From the NCBI GenBank assembly GCA_949292905.1, contig CASFAV010000016.1:1-64000 (forward strand): a DNA stretch of 64,000 nt, read 5' to 3'. The stretch's first letter is position 1. Each line of letters starts with the position of its first letter. The notes beneath the pieces are model-generated. The model was not told where the DNA came from. It saw only the letters and a list, made by a program, of their open reading frames with translations, and searched no databases. Positions 35,376 to 43,579 of the stretch are shown piece by piece. Source of the DNA: an uncultured Eubacteriales bacterium. GTDB taxonomy: Bacteria; Bacillota; Clostridia; Christensenellales; DTU072. The position numbers and the translations under genes were made by a program.

Positions 35376-36680
35376 ATGACTGCATATTACAATGAGAAAG
35401 TAGAAAGGATGAGCGCCGAGGAGAAAAAAGCGCTCCAGAGCGAACGCCTCGTCAAAGTGGTCAAGAGGGTATACGACAACGTGCCCACTTACAGGGCGAA
35501 AATGGACGCTGTCGGACTCAAGCCTGAGGACATCAGGTCGATCGACGACATTACGAAGCTTCCGTTCACGACGAAAAGCGATCTTCGCAACAATTATCCT
35601 TTCGGAATGTTTGCTTCTCCTTTGAAAGACATAGTGCGTCTGCACGCTTCGAGCGGCACCACGGGCAAGCTTACCGTTGCGGGTTGCACCCAGCATGACC
35701 TCGACGATTGGGCGGAAGCGGTTGCGCGCGGTTTCGTAAGCTGCGGCGTCAGCCGTGAGAGCGTTATCCACGTGGCGTACGGATACGGACTGTTTACGGG
35801 AGGGCTCGGAGCGCACGACGGCGGAACTCTGCTCGGAGCAACTGTGGTTCCCGCTTCCGCAGGCAACACCAACCGCCAGCTCACGCTCATCAAGGATTTC
35901 GGCGCCGATACCATTTGTTGCACGCCGTCCTATGCCGTTTACCTTGCCGACGAATTCAAGAAAGAGGGTATCCCCACGAGCGAACTGAAACTTAAACGCG
36001 GCTTTTTCGGAGCGGAACCGTGGTCTGAAGAAATGCGCGTGAAAATCGAAGAAGGTCTGGGGCTCAAGGCGTACGATATTTACGGATTGAGTGAGATTTC
36101 CGGTCCCGGAGTGGCGTGCGAATGCGAATATCAGGCGGGACCTCACGTTCAGGACGACTTCTTCTATCCCGAAATAATCGATCCCGAAACTCTCGAACCC
36201 GTAGAGAAGGGCGCGCGCGGCGAACTCGTTTTCACCACGCTCGACAAAGAGGGTATGCCTCTCATCCGTTACCGCACGCGCGATCTTTGCGCCATCATTT
36301 ACGAGCCTTGCAAGTGCGGCAGGACGAGCGTAAGGCTCGCGAAGATAACGGGGCGCAGCGACGATATGCTCATCATACGCGGCGTCAACGTGTTCCCGTC
36401 CCAGATCGAGAGCGTGCTCATCAAAGACAAGCGCGTAAGTCCGCATTATCATATCACCATCGACCGTATCAACAACCTCGATACCATGGAGATCGAAGTG
36501 GAGCTCGACAGAAGCATCGCATTCGACGAGGTGCAGGAGATTGAAACCCTGCAGAAGAAACTTTCCGCGGAAATAGCTTCGGCTATCGGCGTTTCCGCGA
36601 AGATCAAACTCGTATCCTGCGGAACGGTACCGAGAAGCGAAGGCAAAGCGGTATTCGTCACCGACAAGCGTAAGATTTAA
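35376..36680 (+). CDS. paaK: Phenylacetate-CoA ligase family protein, copy 2
   Basis: A 434-residue paralogue of the ligase at 31736, equal in length and aligning end to end. Core motifs are HASSGTTGKLT, YGLSEISGPGV and GRSDDMLIIRGVNVFPSQIE. Several substrate-pocket positions differ between the copies (for example PASSGNTERQ against PASAGNTNRQ), so the two may prefer different aryl acids. AAGGAG lies upstream, and the ACT-domain gene follows after 18 bp. Confidence 0.9.
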   Translation: MTAYYNEKVERMSAEEKKALQSERLVKVVKRVYDNVPTYRAKMDAVGLKPEDIRSIDDITKLPFTTKSDLRNNYPFGMFASPLKDIVRLHASSGTTGKLTVAGCTQHDLDDWAEAVARGFVSCGVSRESVIHVAYGYGLFTGGLGAHDGGTLLGATVVPASAGNTNRQLTLIKDFGADTICCTPSYAVYLADEFKKEGIPTSELKLKRGFFGAEPWSEEMRVKIEEGLGLKAYDIYGLSEISGPGVACECEYQAGPHVQDDFFYPEIIDPETLEPVEKGARGELVFTTLDKEGMPLIRYRTRDLCAIIYEPCKCGRTSVRLAKITGRSDDMLIIRGVNVFPSQIESVLIKDKRVSPHYHITIDRINNLDTMEIEVELDRSIAFDEVQEIETLQKKLSAEIASAIGVSAKIKLVSCGTVPRSEGKAVFVTDKRKI

Positions 36681-36698
36681 TAAAAGGAGGTAAACACT

Positions 36699-37121
36699 AT
36701 GTTGGTCAATCAGATCGCAGTTTTTCTCGAGAACCGTAACGGCAGAATTTGCGAATTCTCCAGAGTGCTGAAGGAAGCGAACATCAATATCCAGGCGATG
36801 TCCATAGCGGACACGATGGAATACGGTATCCTTCGCGCCATAACCGACGACAACGCGAAAGCCATCGAAGTATTGCGCGCCAACGGTTTCAACACGGCGT
36901 CCACGGACCTTATCGGTTTCAAAGTGGAAGACCGTCCCGGCGAAATGCACAAAGTACTCGATATCCTCGACAAACACAACATCAATATCGCTTATTTATA
37001 TTCGTTCGCGCGCGCGGGAGCGGAGAAAGCGGTCATACTCCTTAAAGTGGACGACAACGAAGCCACCAAAAAAATTCTCGCCGACAACGGAATAAATCTC
37101 ATAGAGGAAAATATCCTATAA
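36699..37121 (+). CDS. Tandem ACT-domain protein
   Basis: A 140-residue protein made of two ACT domains (about 1-68 and 70-140). The first carries LENRNGRICEFSRVLKEANINIQAM and the second DRPGEMHKVLDILDKHNINI. ACT domains bind amino acids and regulate enzymes or transporters. Small double-ACT proteins commonly follow paaK-ior genes in Clostridia, so an aromatic amino acid sensor is likely. AAAGGAGG is well spaced. The stop TAA (37119-37121) is in the same reading frame as the alanine racemase that follows. Confidence 0.88.
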   Translation: MLVNQIAVFLENRNGRICEFSRVLKEANINIQAMSIADTMEYGILRAITDDNAKAIEVLRANGFNTASTDLIGFKVEDRPGEMHKVLDILDKHNINIAYLYSFARAGAEKAVILLKVDDNEATKKILADNGINLIEENIL

Positions 37122-37136
37122 CGAAGCGGGGTAAAT

Positions 37137-38132
37137 ATCAATCTGATCGTATATACCTATTTAGCCGAGATACGCAAGAACATTGAGAGGATACGACGGC
37201 TGACGGGTGGCGTCGAGCTCACTTTCATGGTGAAAGCCGACGCATACAATCACGGATTGGAGAGGGTAGCGGGCTACACGGAGAGTTACGTCGACAGGTT
37301 CGGCGTAGCTACCGCCGAAGAAGGGGCGCGCCTTCGCACCGCGGGCATATCGAAGCCGGTGTCGGTATTCACTTATACCCCGCGCGACGCGCGTCTTACC
37401 GAGGAATATTCTCTTACCCCGGTGATATACGATCTCGATACGCTCGCCTCTCTCGGCGCGGGCGTCAGAGAAGCGGACGTCAAGGTCGATTCCGGAATGC
37501 ACAGACTGGGCTTTTCTTCCGCGGAAGAATGCGAAGAACTGTGTAAACTGCTCGCAAAAAAGGGTATCCGTCCGCGTTCGGTATGCACGCATTTCCGTTC
37601 CGCGGCGAGCATTCCCGCGCAGAGCGCGCGTTTTGAAGAAATAACCGCTCCGCTCAAGGCGAAATATCCCGATATTATCCGCCATTGCGCGGCTTCCGAC
37701 GGGATACTCGAAGGCGCCGTATACGACGGCGTGAGAGCGGGTAGGCTCGCTTACGAGAACGCGATGAGCGTGAGAAGCGCGATAATGGACGTCCACCGCG
37801 TGAAGCGCGGGGATTGCGCGGGATACGACGGCGCCTTCGTGGCGAAAGAGGATACCGTCGTAGCCACCGTGTTCGGAGGCTATTACGACGGCATAATGCG
37901 CGCTTACAGCGGCGCCGAAGTCATCGTGAACGGCGTCAAACGGCGTATAGTCGGCAAGGTCTGTATGGATATGTTCCTTATAGAACTCGGCGATACGCAT
38001 GCGCAAAGAGGGGACGAAGTAACGCTCATAGATCCTCGCACGATAGACAGCTACCGCAGGGCGGCGAAAGCTACCGTCTACGAGGTCATGACCTCGGTGA
38101 AGGGGAGAGCGAGAAGACGCTATATAGATTAA
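37137..38132 (+). CDS. alr: Alanine racemase with no ordinary start codon
   Basis: A PLP enzyme that makes D-alanine for peptidoglycan. Family features are TYLAEIRKNIE, the PLP lysine in FMVKADAYNHG (lysine codon 37233-37235), VDSGMHRLGF, and the C-terminal GDCAGYDGAF, GGYYDG and VCMDMFL. The only in-frame ATG (37227) is two codons before the PLP lysine and would remove the first strand and helix. No ATG, GTG or TTG lies between the ACT stop and that point. ATC 37137, 5 bp after GGGG, is used here provisionally (331 residues); CTG 37143 is an alternative. The protein is shorter than the usual 370-390. A sequence error upstream is also possible. Confidence 0.8.
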   Translation: MNLIVYTYLAEIRKNIERIRRLTGGVELTFMVKADAYNHGLERVAGYTESYVDRFGVATAEEGARLRTAGISKPVSVFTYTPRDARLTEEYSLTPVIYDLDTLASLGAGVREADVKVDSGMHRLGFSSAEECEELCKLLAKKGIRPRSVCTHFRSAASIPAQSARFEEITAPLKAKYPDIIRHCAASDGILEGAVYDGVRAGRLAYENAMSVRSAIMDVHRVKRGDCAGYDGAFVAKEDTVVATVFGGYYDGIMRAYSGAEVIVNGVKRRIVGKVCMDMFLIELGDTHAQRGDEVTLIDPRTIDSYRRAAKATVYEVMTSVKGRARRRYID

Positions 38133-38172
38133 TATCCGCTTGCTGCGGGGCTGACGCGGTGCGTCGAGGACG

Positions 38173-38733
38173 ATGGATAAAGAACTTCTGAGAAAAACAG
38201 CAAAGCTTTCGGAGCGTTTGCCGAATGAAGTGCGCGAAAAGTATTCTCGCGCGATAACCGACTTTACGGTATCCTTACGGGAAATAAAGGAAGCCCGTAA
38301 CGTGTTATTGTTTTTATCTCTGCCCAACGAACCCGACACCGACGAGCTTATCGCAAAGCTGTACGCTCAAGGGAAAAACATATTCGTTCCCGTAGTGCGC
38401 GGCGAGGAATTCGTCATAAGCGCTTTTGCTCCGGGCGATCCCGTAAAGAGGGGAAGCTTCGGTATAAGGGAGCCGCAGGGCGATACCGAGTCTGACGTCG
38501 TCCCCGACGTCGCCGTGGTGCCTATGGTCGCCTTCGACGGTTCGTTCACCCGTCTCGGGCACGGCAAAGGCTATTACGACAGATATCTTGCGGGTAAGGA
38601 TATCGTCAAGATAGGAGTGTGTTACGCTTCGCGAAAATTCAAGGAGATCCCGCGCGATCCTAACGACGTCGCGATGGACGTAATAGTTACCGAAGAGGGT
38701 ATATTGAAACGAGATGAGAGTTATCGCAGGTAA
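38173..38733 (+). CDS. 5-formyltetrahydrofolate cyclo-ligase
   Basis: A 186-residue enzyme converting 5-formyl-THF to 5,10-methenyl-THF with ATP. The signature LGHGKGYYDRYL lies near 127-138, preceded by PMVAFD, and the family C-terminal DVIVTE is present. GAGGA lies just before ATG. It overlaps the following rsmD-coaD gene by 20 bp. Confidence 0.92.
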   Translation: MDKELLRKTAKLSERLPNEVREKYSRAITDFTVSLREIKEARNVLLFLSLPNEPDTDELIAKLYAQGKNIFVPVVRGEEFVISAFAPGDPVKRGSFGIREPQGDTESDVVPDVAVVPMVAFDGSFTRLGHGKGYYDRYLAGKDIVKIGVCYASRKFKEIPRDPNDVAMDVIVTEEGILKRDESYRR

Positions 38734-39730
38734 ATACAGAGGAATAAAGCTCGACACGCTGAAGGATATGAGCGTGCGTCCAACCACGGACAGGGTGAAG
38801 GAGAGTATGTTCAATCTCATCCGCGACAGACTGGAAGGGGCGACGGTGCTCGATCTTTTTTGCGGAAGCGGAGCGCTCGGCATAGAAGCGCTTTCTCGCG
38901 GCGCCGAATTCGCGGTATTCGCGGACAGAGCGACCGACTCCGTGGAGACAGCGCGCGCCAATCTCGCCAAGACGGACGCCGAATATCTGCTTATCAGAAG
39001 CGATTTCACCGCTACCGTCGATAAGCTCAAGCGCGAAGGGCGCAGGTTCGACGTCATTTTCCTCGATCCGCCCTACAATACCGGCGCCGATTCCGCGGCG
39101 ATAGAGCTTATCGCCTCTCGCGGCATACTTGCGGAAGGCGGCGTGATAGTCGTGGAACGCGCGCGAGAAGGCAAGCCTCCCGCCGTGCCCAAAGGCTACC
39201 GTATCACCGATTCACGCGACTACGGCAGTTCCACCGTAGAGCTTGTGGAGAAGGCTTCGGCGTGCTGTCTTACGGGTACTTTCGATCCCTTTACTTTAGG
39301 TCACGAGTACCTTCTGGAATGCGCGCTCAAAGAGTTCGACGTAGTGTATATCGCGGTACTTGTAAATCCGGAGAAGGTTACTTCGCTTTCTCCGGAAAAG
39401 CGCGTTAAACTCATCACTCAATGCGTGAGGAAGTACCGTCGCAAAATAGTTGTCGAGTATTACGAAGGGTTGGCTATTGACTATTGTAAGAAAAATGATA
39501 TAGAATATATCGTAAGAGGAGTACGCAACGCCGAGGATCTCGCATACGAGCGGGAGATGGCGGAGTGGAATTTTACTCACGGAGGAATAAAGACGCTGTT
39601 GATACCCGCACGCGACGCCGACATAAGTTCGACTGCGGTGCGCGCGAGACTGAAAGAGGGGCTTCCCGTCGACGGTCTTGTCGACGCGGAGGCGTGCGAT
39701 ATACTCAACGACGGTTTCGGGAGAAAGTAA
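38714..39730 (+). CDS. Fused 16S rRNA m2G966 methyltransferase and phosphopantetheine adenylyltransferase
   Basis: A 338-residue single reading frame containing two enzymes that are normally separate neighbours. Residues 1-180 are RsmD: SAM motif LDLFCGSGALG (46-56) and catalytic DPPY (118-121). Residues 183-338 are CoaD: TGTFDPFTLGH (187-197, nucleotidyltransferase T/HxGH), RGVR (268-271) and ISSTAVR (304-310). The two halves have normal lengths and almost no linker. RsmD methylates G966 of 16S rRNA; CoaD makes dephospho-CoA. The fusion may come from loss of the rsmD stop and coaD start. Confidence 0.92.
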   Translation: MRVIAGKYRGIKLDTLKDMSVRPTTDRVKESMFNLIRDRLEGATVLDLFCGSGALGIEALSRGAEFAVFADRATDSVETARANLAKTDAEYLLIRSDFTATVDKLKREGRRFDVIFLDPPYNTGADSAAIELIASRGILAEGGVIVVERAREGKPPAVPKGYRITDSRDYGSSTVELVEKASACCLTGTFDPFTLGHEYLLECALKEFDVVYIAVLVNPEKVTSLSPEKRVKLITQCVRKYRRKIVVEYYEGLAIDYCKKNDIEYIVRGVRNAEDLAYEREMAEWNFTHGGIKTLLIPARDADISSTAVRARLKEGLPVDGLVDAEACDILNDGFGRK

Positions 39731-39731
39731 T

Positions 39732-40181
39732 ATGGAAGACATCGAAGATTTATTGGTACAGATCGAAGAAGAGGTCAGTAACGGCAAACGCGCATTATTC
39801 GGTTCGGGCGTTACCGTGAACGGCGACGTGATATATTCGCTCGTGGACAGGATACGCGCGGCGGTACCCGACATAATGCGCGAAGCCAAAGCGATAGTGC
39901 GCAACAGCGAGAAGCGTCAGCAGGAAGAATCGATGCGCGCCCGCAATATCGTCGAACAGGCGCAGAAGCGCGCCGACGAGATACTCGCCAATCACAACAT
40001 AATCCAGCAGGCGGAGAAGGAAGCGGAAGCGATACGCGCGCAGGCGACCGATTTCGCCAAGCGCGTGCGCGCCGACGTCATGCGCGACATTTCGAGATTG
40101 CTTGCGGAGAGCGAAGCGGCGCTCAATAAAGGTCTCGATATGATTCACAGCGCCCAGAGCGGTTTAAGAAAAGAGGGCTGA
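39732..40181 (+). CDS. Coiled-coil protein of unknown function
   Basis: A 149-residue, highly charged and almost wholly helical protein. Residues about 50-110 form a long coiled coil rich in Glu, Arg, Ala and Gln (for example KRQQEESMRARNIVEQAQKR), with no catalytic motif. ATG 39732 is supported by GGGAG 9 bp upstream. It lies immediately after rsmD-coaD and before ylbJ, a position where Clostridia often encode an ATPase-subunit or DivIVA-like coiled-coil protein. A division or sporulation scaffold is a guess. Confidence 0.75.
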   Translation: MEDIEDLLVQIEEEVSNGKRALFGSGVTVNGDVIYSLVDRIRAAVPDIMREAKAIVRNSEKRQQEESMRARNIVEQAQKRADEILANHNIIQQAEKEAEAIRAQATDFAKRVRADVMRDISRLLAESEAALNKGLDMIHSAQSGLRKEG

Positions 40182-40212
40182 TCGGCTCATAAGGAAAACT
40201 CGTCTCAAATAT

Positions 40213-40246
40213 AATCTACCGTGAAAAAGTACGGTAGATTTTTTTT
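40213..40246 (+). terminator. Intrinsic terminator overlapping the ylbJ start codon
   Basis: Ten-pair stem AATCTACCGT/ACGGTAGATT (40213-40222 with 40231-40240), loop GAAAAAGT, with eight T at 40239-40246. The 5' arm covers the end of a TATAAT box (40210-40215) and the first bases of the ylbJ GTG (40221). Confidence 0.85.
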
Positions 40247-41189
40247 GTCGGCGGCGGTGTGCGCGATGCTCGTATTGCTTGCGGCGCGTCCCGAAACATA
40301 TCTCGACGCCGTGAGCGAGGGACTGGAGATCTTCGCCGTTTCGGTGTTTCCGGGGCTCTTTCCGTTCTTCGTGCTGACGGGGCTTCTTACCGCGCTTGGC
40401 GCGGGAAACTTACTGTCGAGAGCGTTTGCGAAACCCGCTTCGCGCCTTTTCGGCGCGCCGCCTTCGGGCGGGTATATACTCGCCATGAGTATGCTGTCCG
40501 GGTATCCCGTAGGCGCGAAACTGGTAGCCGATTTTTATAAAGACGGGATAATCGACGAATACGACGCACGCGCCGTCACTGCGTTCGCTTCGACAACGGG
40601 ACCGCTTTTCGTGCTCGGCACGATAGGCGTGAAAATGCTCGGCGATTACAAAAGCGGTGTCATTATTCTGCTCACGCATTTTGCTTCGGCGATACTTAAC
40701 GGGATAGTTTTCCGCGCGGTAAGGAAACCGCGCGAAACGCGCCTTTGCATACCGAGGGTGACGGGACTCGACGGAAAAGTTTTCAACGGTATTCTCGAAT
40801 CCTCCGTAGCCGCCATACTGCGCGTCGGCGCCTGTATCATAGTATTCAATATGGTCATAGTCGCGCTCGGAGAAAGCGGCGTTATCCCGATAGCCGGGCG
40901 TGCCTTCGAAGCGCTCGGCGTGGCGGAGGGGCTCGGAGAAGGCTTCGCCTCGGGACTCGTCGAAGTTACCAAAGGCGTTTACGTCATAGCGAATTCGGGA
41001 GTATCTCTGCGAGCAGCTGTCCCGCTCGTGTCGTTACTGGTTTCGTTCGGCGGTCTCTCCGTCACGCTTCAGTCGATGACCTTCTTGAATACCGCGGGCG
41101 TGCCTTTAGGCTATTACCTCACGGTAAAAGTATCCCAGGGTATTTTGGCTTTCGCGCTTGCCGCCGTATGCGCGTTGATCTTTCTTTAA
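40221..41189 (+). CDS. ylbJ: YlbJ-like sporulation integral membrane protein
   Basis: A 322-residue protein with about eight membrane segments and the nucleoside-recognition-like pattern VFPGLFPFFVLTGLL and MSMLSGYPVGAKLVADFY, matching YlbJ of Bacillus, which is needed for spore formation. GTG 40221 gives the usual N-terminus (MKKYGRFF...), but there is no Shine-Dalgarno and a TATAAT box ends 5 bp upstream, so the message may begin at the GTG. An in-frame ATG at 40266 would cut into the first TM segment. ylbM-type tmcAL follows on the other strand. Confidence 0.85.
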   Translation: MKKYGRFFLSAAVCAMLVLLAARPETYLDAVSEGLEIFAVSVFPGLFPFFVLTGLLTALGAGNLLSRAFAKPASRLFGAPPSGGYILAMSMLSGYPVGAKLVADFYKDGIIDEYDARAVTAFASTTGPLFVLGTIGVKMLGDYKSGVIILLTHFASAILNGIVFRAVRKPRETRLCIPRVTGLDGKVFNGILESSVAAILRVGACIIVFNMVIVALGESGVIPIAGRAFEALGVAEGLGEGFASGLVEVTKGVYVIANSGVSLRAAVPLVSLLVSFGGLSVTLQSMTFLNTAGVPLGYYLTVKVSQGILAFALAAVCALIFL

Positions 41190-41200
41190 GCGGTACGTAA

Positions 41201-41226
41201 TAAAAGCCGCAGGGGATACCTGCGGC
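41201..41226 (-). terminator. Intrinsic terminator of tmcAL
   Basis: Perfect 8-bp stem GCCGCAGG/CCTGCGGC (41206-41213 with 41219-41226). On the minus strand it is followed by TTTTATT. It may also weakly stop ylbJ transcripts. Confidence 0.75.
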
Positions 41227-41253
41227 AAGCTTGAAAACGTAATGCTCAAGGTT

Positions 41254-42447
41254 TCACACGAGCAACATTTTCTTGTTATAGTAATTGCTTTTGTTGATGA
41301 TCTCCAGCGTGCCTTGCGCGCTGAAATCGAGCTTGACCATATAGCGCAGTCTTTTGTCGGCGCGGTTTATGTCGGAGTAGCGGGTAAGAATGTTCCTGCA
41401 ACCTATCGACAATAAAGACAATATGTCTTTGCGTGTGGCGCGCAAAGCGAGTATCTGTACGTAGGGCGGAGCTTCCACGCAGGCGGCGTAATCCTCCTTT
41501 TTGATGTCGAAAAGCACGTACAGGCATATCCGCCTGAGGCGTGCCATAGTATAATTTTTCGTCTTTGCGTTTTCGAGCAGCTCGTCTATCGAGGTAGCCG
41601 TTGCCGCCGCTATCTTCAGTCTGTTGTGTATGCCGCCGCTCACGTCGTAATAGTTTTCGAGATCGTAGCCGGAGACGCTTTTCATCTTGAAAAGCATCAT
41701 GTCGCCCAGGGCGTCGCCCTGCGGACGACACACCGACAGCATACCCATAACTTTTTCGGGTACCGCTTTCGCTATCTTCGACATTTCGCCGCGCCTGAAC
41801 GCCGCGCGTACCGCGCCGGACGAAGGATAGGGCGCGTCGATATCGAGAGCATCGTGTCCGCTTCCCAAACGTTTCACCGTGTGCAGTTCGACGTCGAGTC
41901 CCGCTTTGATTATCGCCACCGCGTACGCCACTCCGAGGGCGTTGTTGGGCTGATCGAGCACGCCCACTGTGTCCGCGTATTCCTCGTGCGCCGCCGCGTA
42001 ATCCGCGAGCGCGAGCGAGCGCGCTTTCGGGAACGAATTGCCTTCTTTGAGATATTTGCGCAGATATCCGCTGAATTCCTCGGGTTCTTCCGCAAGAAGC
42101 TCCGCGAGCTTTTTGATTATTTTCGCGTCGCCGCATTCGGAGCCGAAACTCAAATAGTGTACGTCGGGAAAAGCCGAGATCGTCTTGATCGCGCCGTAGG
42201 CGAAATTGTCTGCGGGCGATATCGCGTATATCGTCGGAAGTTCCACGACGATGTCCGCGCCCGCGTATATCGCTTGTTCGGCGCGCAGATATTTATCGGC
42301 TATAGCCGCTTCGCCTCGTTGCGTGAAGCTTCCGCTCATTACGCACAATATCGTGTCGGCGCCCGTTTCTTCGCGCGCTAAACGCAGATGCTCCGCGTGT
42401 CCGTTGGTAAGAGGATTGTATTCGGCGATGATGGCGGTGATCTTCAT
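41254..42447 (-). CDS. tmcAL: tRNA(Met) cytidine acetate ligase
   Basis: A 397-residue enzyme (YlbM family) that uses acetate and ATP to acetylate C34 of elongator tRNA-Met. The N-terminal nucleotidyltransferase site EYNPLTNGH replaces the usual NPFHNGH, followed by VMSGSFTQRGE and the SPADNFAYGA region. ATG 42447 is chosen because AAGAGG lies 6 bp upstream; a longer frame begins at 42477. It is divergent from pta. Confidence 0.92.
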   Translation of the reverse strand: MKITAIIAEYNPLTNGHAEHLRLAREETGADTILCVMSGSFTQRGEAAIADKYLRAEQAIYAGADIVVELPTIYAISPADNFAYGAIKTISAFPDVHYLSFGSECGDAKIIKKLAELLAEEPEEFSGYLRKYLKEGNSFPKARSLALADYAAAHEEYADTVGVLDQPNNALGVAYAVAIIKAGLDVELHTVKRLGSGHDALDIDAPYPSSGAVRAAFRRGEMSKIAKAVPEKVMGMLSVCRPQGDALGDMMLFKMKSVSGYDLENYYDVSGGIHNRLKIAAATATSIDELLENAKTKNYTMARLRRICLYVLFDIKKEDYAACVEAPPYVQILALRATRKDILSLLSIGCRNILTRYSDINRADKRLRYMVKLDFSAQGTLEIINKSNYYNKKMLLV

Positions 42448-42528
42448 ATTGACCTCTTTGCGGTCCAATTTATTCAAACCGCTTGATTTATTTATTCCGT
42501 AGTAGTAATATACTAAAGGTTATAATTA

Positions 42529-42556
42529 ATTATATACCGAATCCGCAATAAATCAA
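42529..42556 (-). promoter_or_regulatory. Promoter of tmcAL
   Basis: Minus-strand TTGATT (42551-42556), 16-bp spacer, TATAAT (42529-42534). The A+T-rich divergent region also holds TATACT (42509-42514), a possible -10 box for pta with a poor -35. Confidence 0.6.
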
Positions 42557-42576
42557 GACATTTTTTGGAGGTATTT

Positions 42577-43566
42577 ATGTCGAGGTTGATGGACGCCATT
42601 ATCGAAAGGGCGAGAAAGACGAATAAGCATATCGTTCTCGCCGAAGGTGAGGAGCTGCGCATAATACAGGCAGCCGCTATCATCAAGCAACAGAACATCG
42701 CGGAGATAACGCTTCTCGGTAACCCCGACGTTATCCTTGCTAAAGCCGAGGAGAATTCCCTTAACGGCGTTGAGATCGTGGATCCCGCGACTTCTCCGAA
42801 GCGCGCGGAATACGCCGAACTTCTTTACGAACTCCGCAAAGAAAAGGGTATGACCGAAGAAAAAGCGGCAAGCCTTGCGCTCGATCCTCTTTATTACGGT
42901 TGTCTTATGGTCAAGAGCGGCGACGCCGACGGTATGGTCGCGGGAAGTATCCACTCCACCGGCGACGTGCTCCGTCCCGCGCTCCAGATAATCAAGTCCA
43001 AGCCCGGCATCAAGACCGTCAGCGGCTGCTTCATCATGGGGCTTCCCGAAGGTTCTCCTTACGGCGATCACGGCGTGATGATATTTGCCGACTGTGCGGT
43101 TCTTCCCGACCCCACCTCCGAACAGCTCGTGGACATAGCGATAGCTTCCGTGGCTTCCGCCCGCGATATAGCCGGTATAGACGAGCCCAAAGTCGCGCTT
43201 CTCTCCTTCTCCTCGAAGGGTAGCGCCCATCACCCCAACGTCGAGAAAGTCATCCGCGCCGCGGATATGCTCGACGAGCTTCATCCCAATTTCCTCGTTG
43301 ACGGCGAGCTTCAGCTCGACGCCGCTCTCGTGCCCAACGTCGGCAAACTCAAAGCGCCCAAGAGCCGCGTGGCGGGTTGCGCCAACATCCTTATATTCCC
43401 CGACCTTCAGTCCGGCAATATCGGCTACAAACTCGTTCAGCGTTTCGGTAACGCCGAGGCAATAGGACCTATCTGTCAGGGACTCGCCAAACCCGTCAAC
43501 GATCTTTCGAGAGGTTGCTCGGTCAGCGACATAGTAGGCGTAGTAGCCATCACCGCTTTGCAATAA
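42577..43566 (+). CDS. pta: Phosphate acetyltransferase
   Basis: A 329-residue short-form enzyme converting acetyl-CoA and phosphate to acetyl phosphate. Visible segments include GDADGMVAGSIHSTGDVLRPALQ, DCAV-P-PT and SSKGSAHHP. ATG 42577 follows GGAGG by 6 bp; the in-frame TTG at 42565 overlaps that site. It is followed 13 bp later by ackA, giving the acetate-forming, ATP-yielding pathway. Confidence 0.95.
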   Translation: MSRLMDAIIERARKTNKHIVLAEGEELRIIQAAAIIKQQNIAEITLLGNPDVILAKAEENSLNGVEIVDPATSPKRAEYAELLYELRKEKGMTEEKAASLALDPLYYGCLMVKSGDADGMVAGSIHSTGDVLRPALQIIKSKPGIKTVSGCFIMGLPEGSPYGDHGVMIFADCAVLPDPTSEQLVDIAIASVASARDIAGIDEPKVALLSFSSKGSAHHPNVEKVIRAADMLDELHPNFLVDGELQLDAALVPNVGKLKAPKSRVAGCANILIFPDLQSGNIGYKLVQRFGNAEAIGPICQGLAKPVNDLSRGCSVSDIVGVVAITALQ

Positions 43567-43579
43567 AAGGGAGCCTGAA

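Noticed and set aside
31736..36680. The two paaK genes as an assembly duplication
   Set aside because: They differ throughout and flank different neighbours, so they are true diverged paralogues.
34395..36977. An 860-codon open frame on the minus strand
   Set aside because: It is antisense to iorA, iorB, paaK and the start of the ACT gene, all clearly real; the translated text is His/Arg/Tyr-rich noise.
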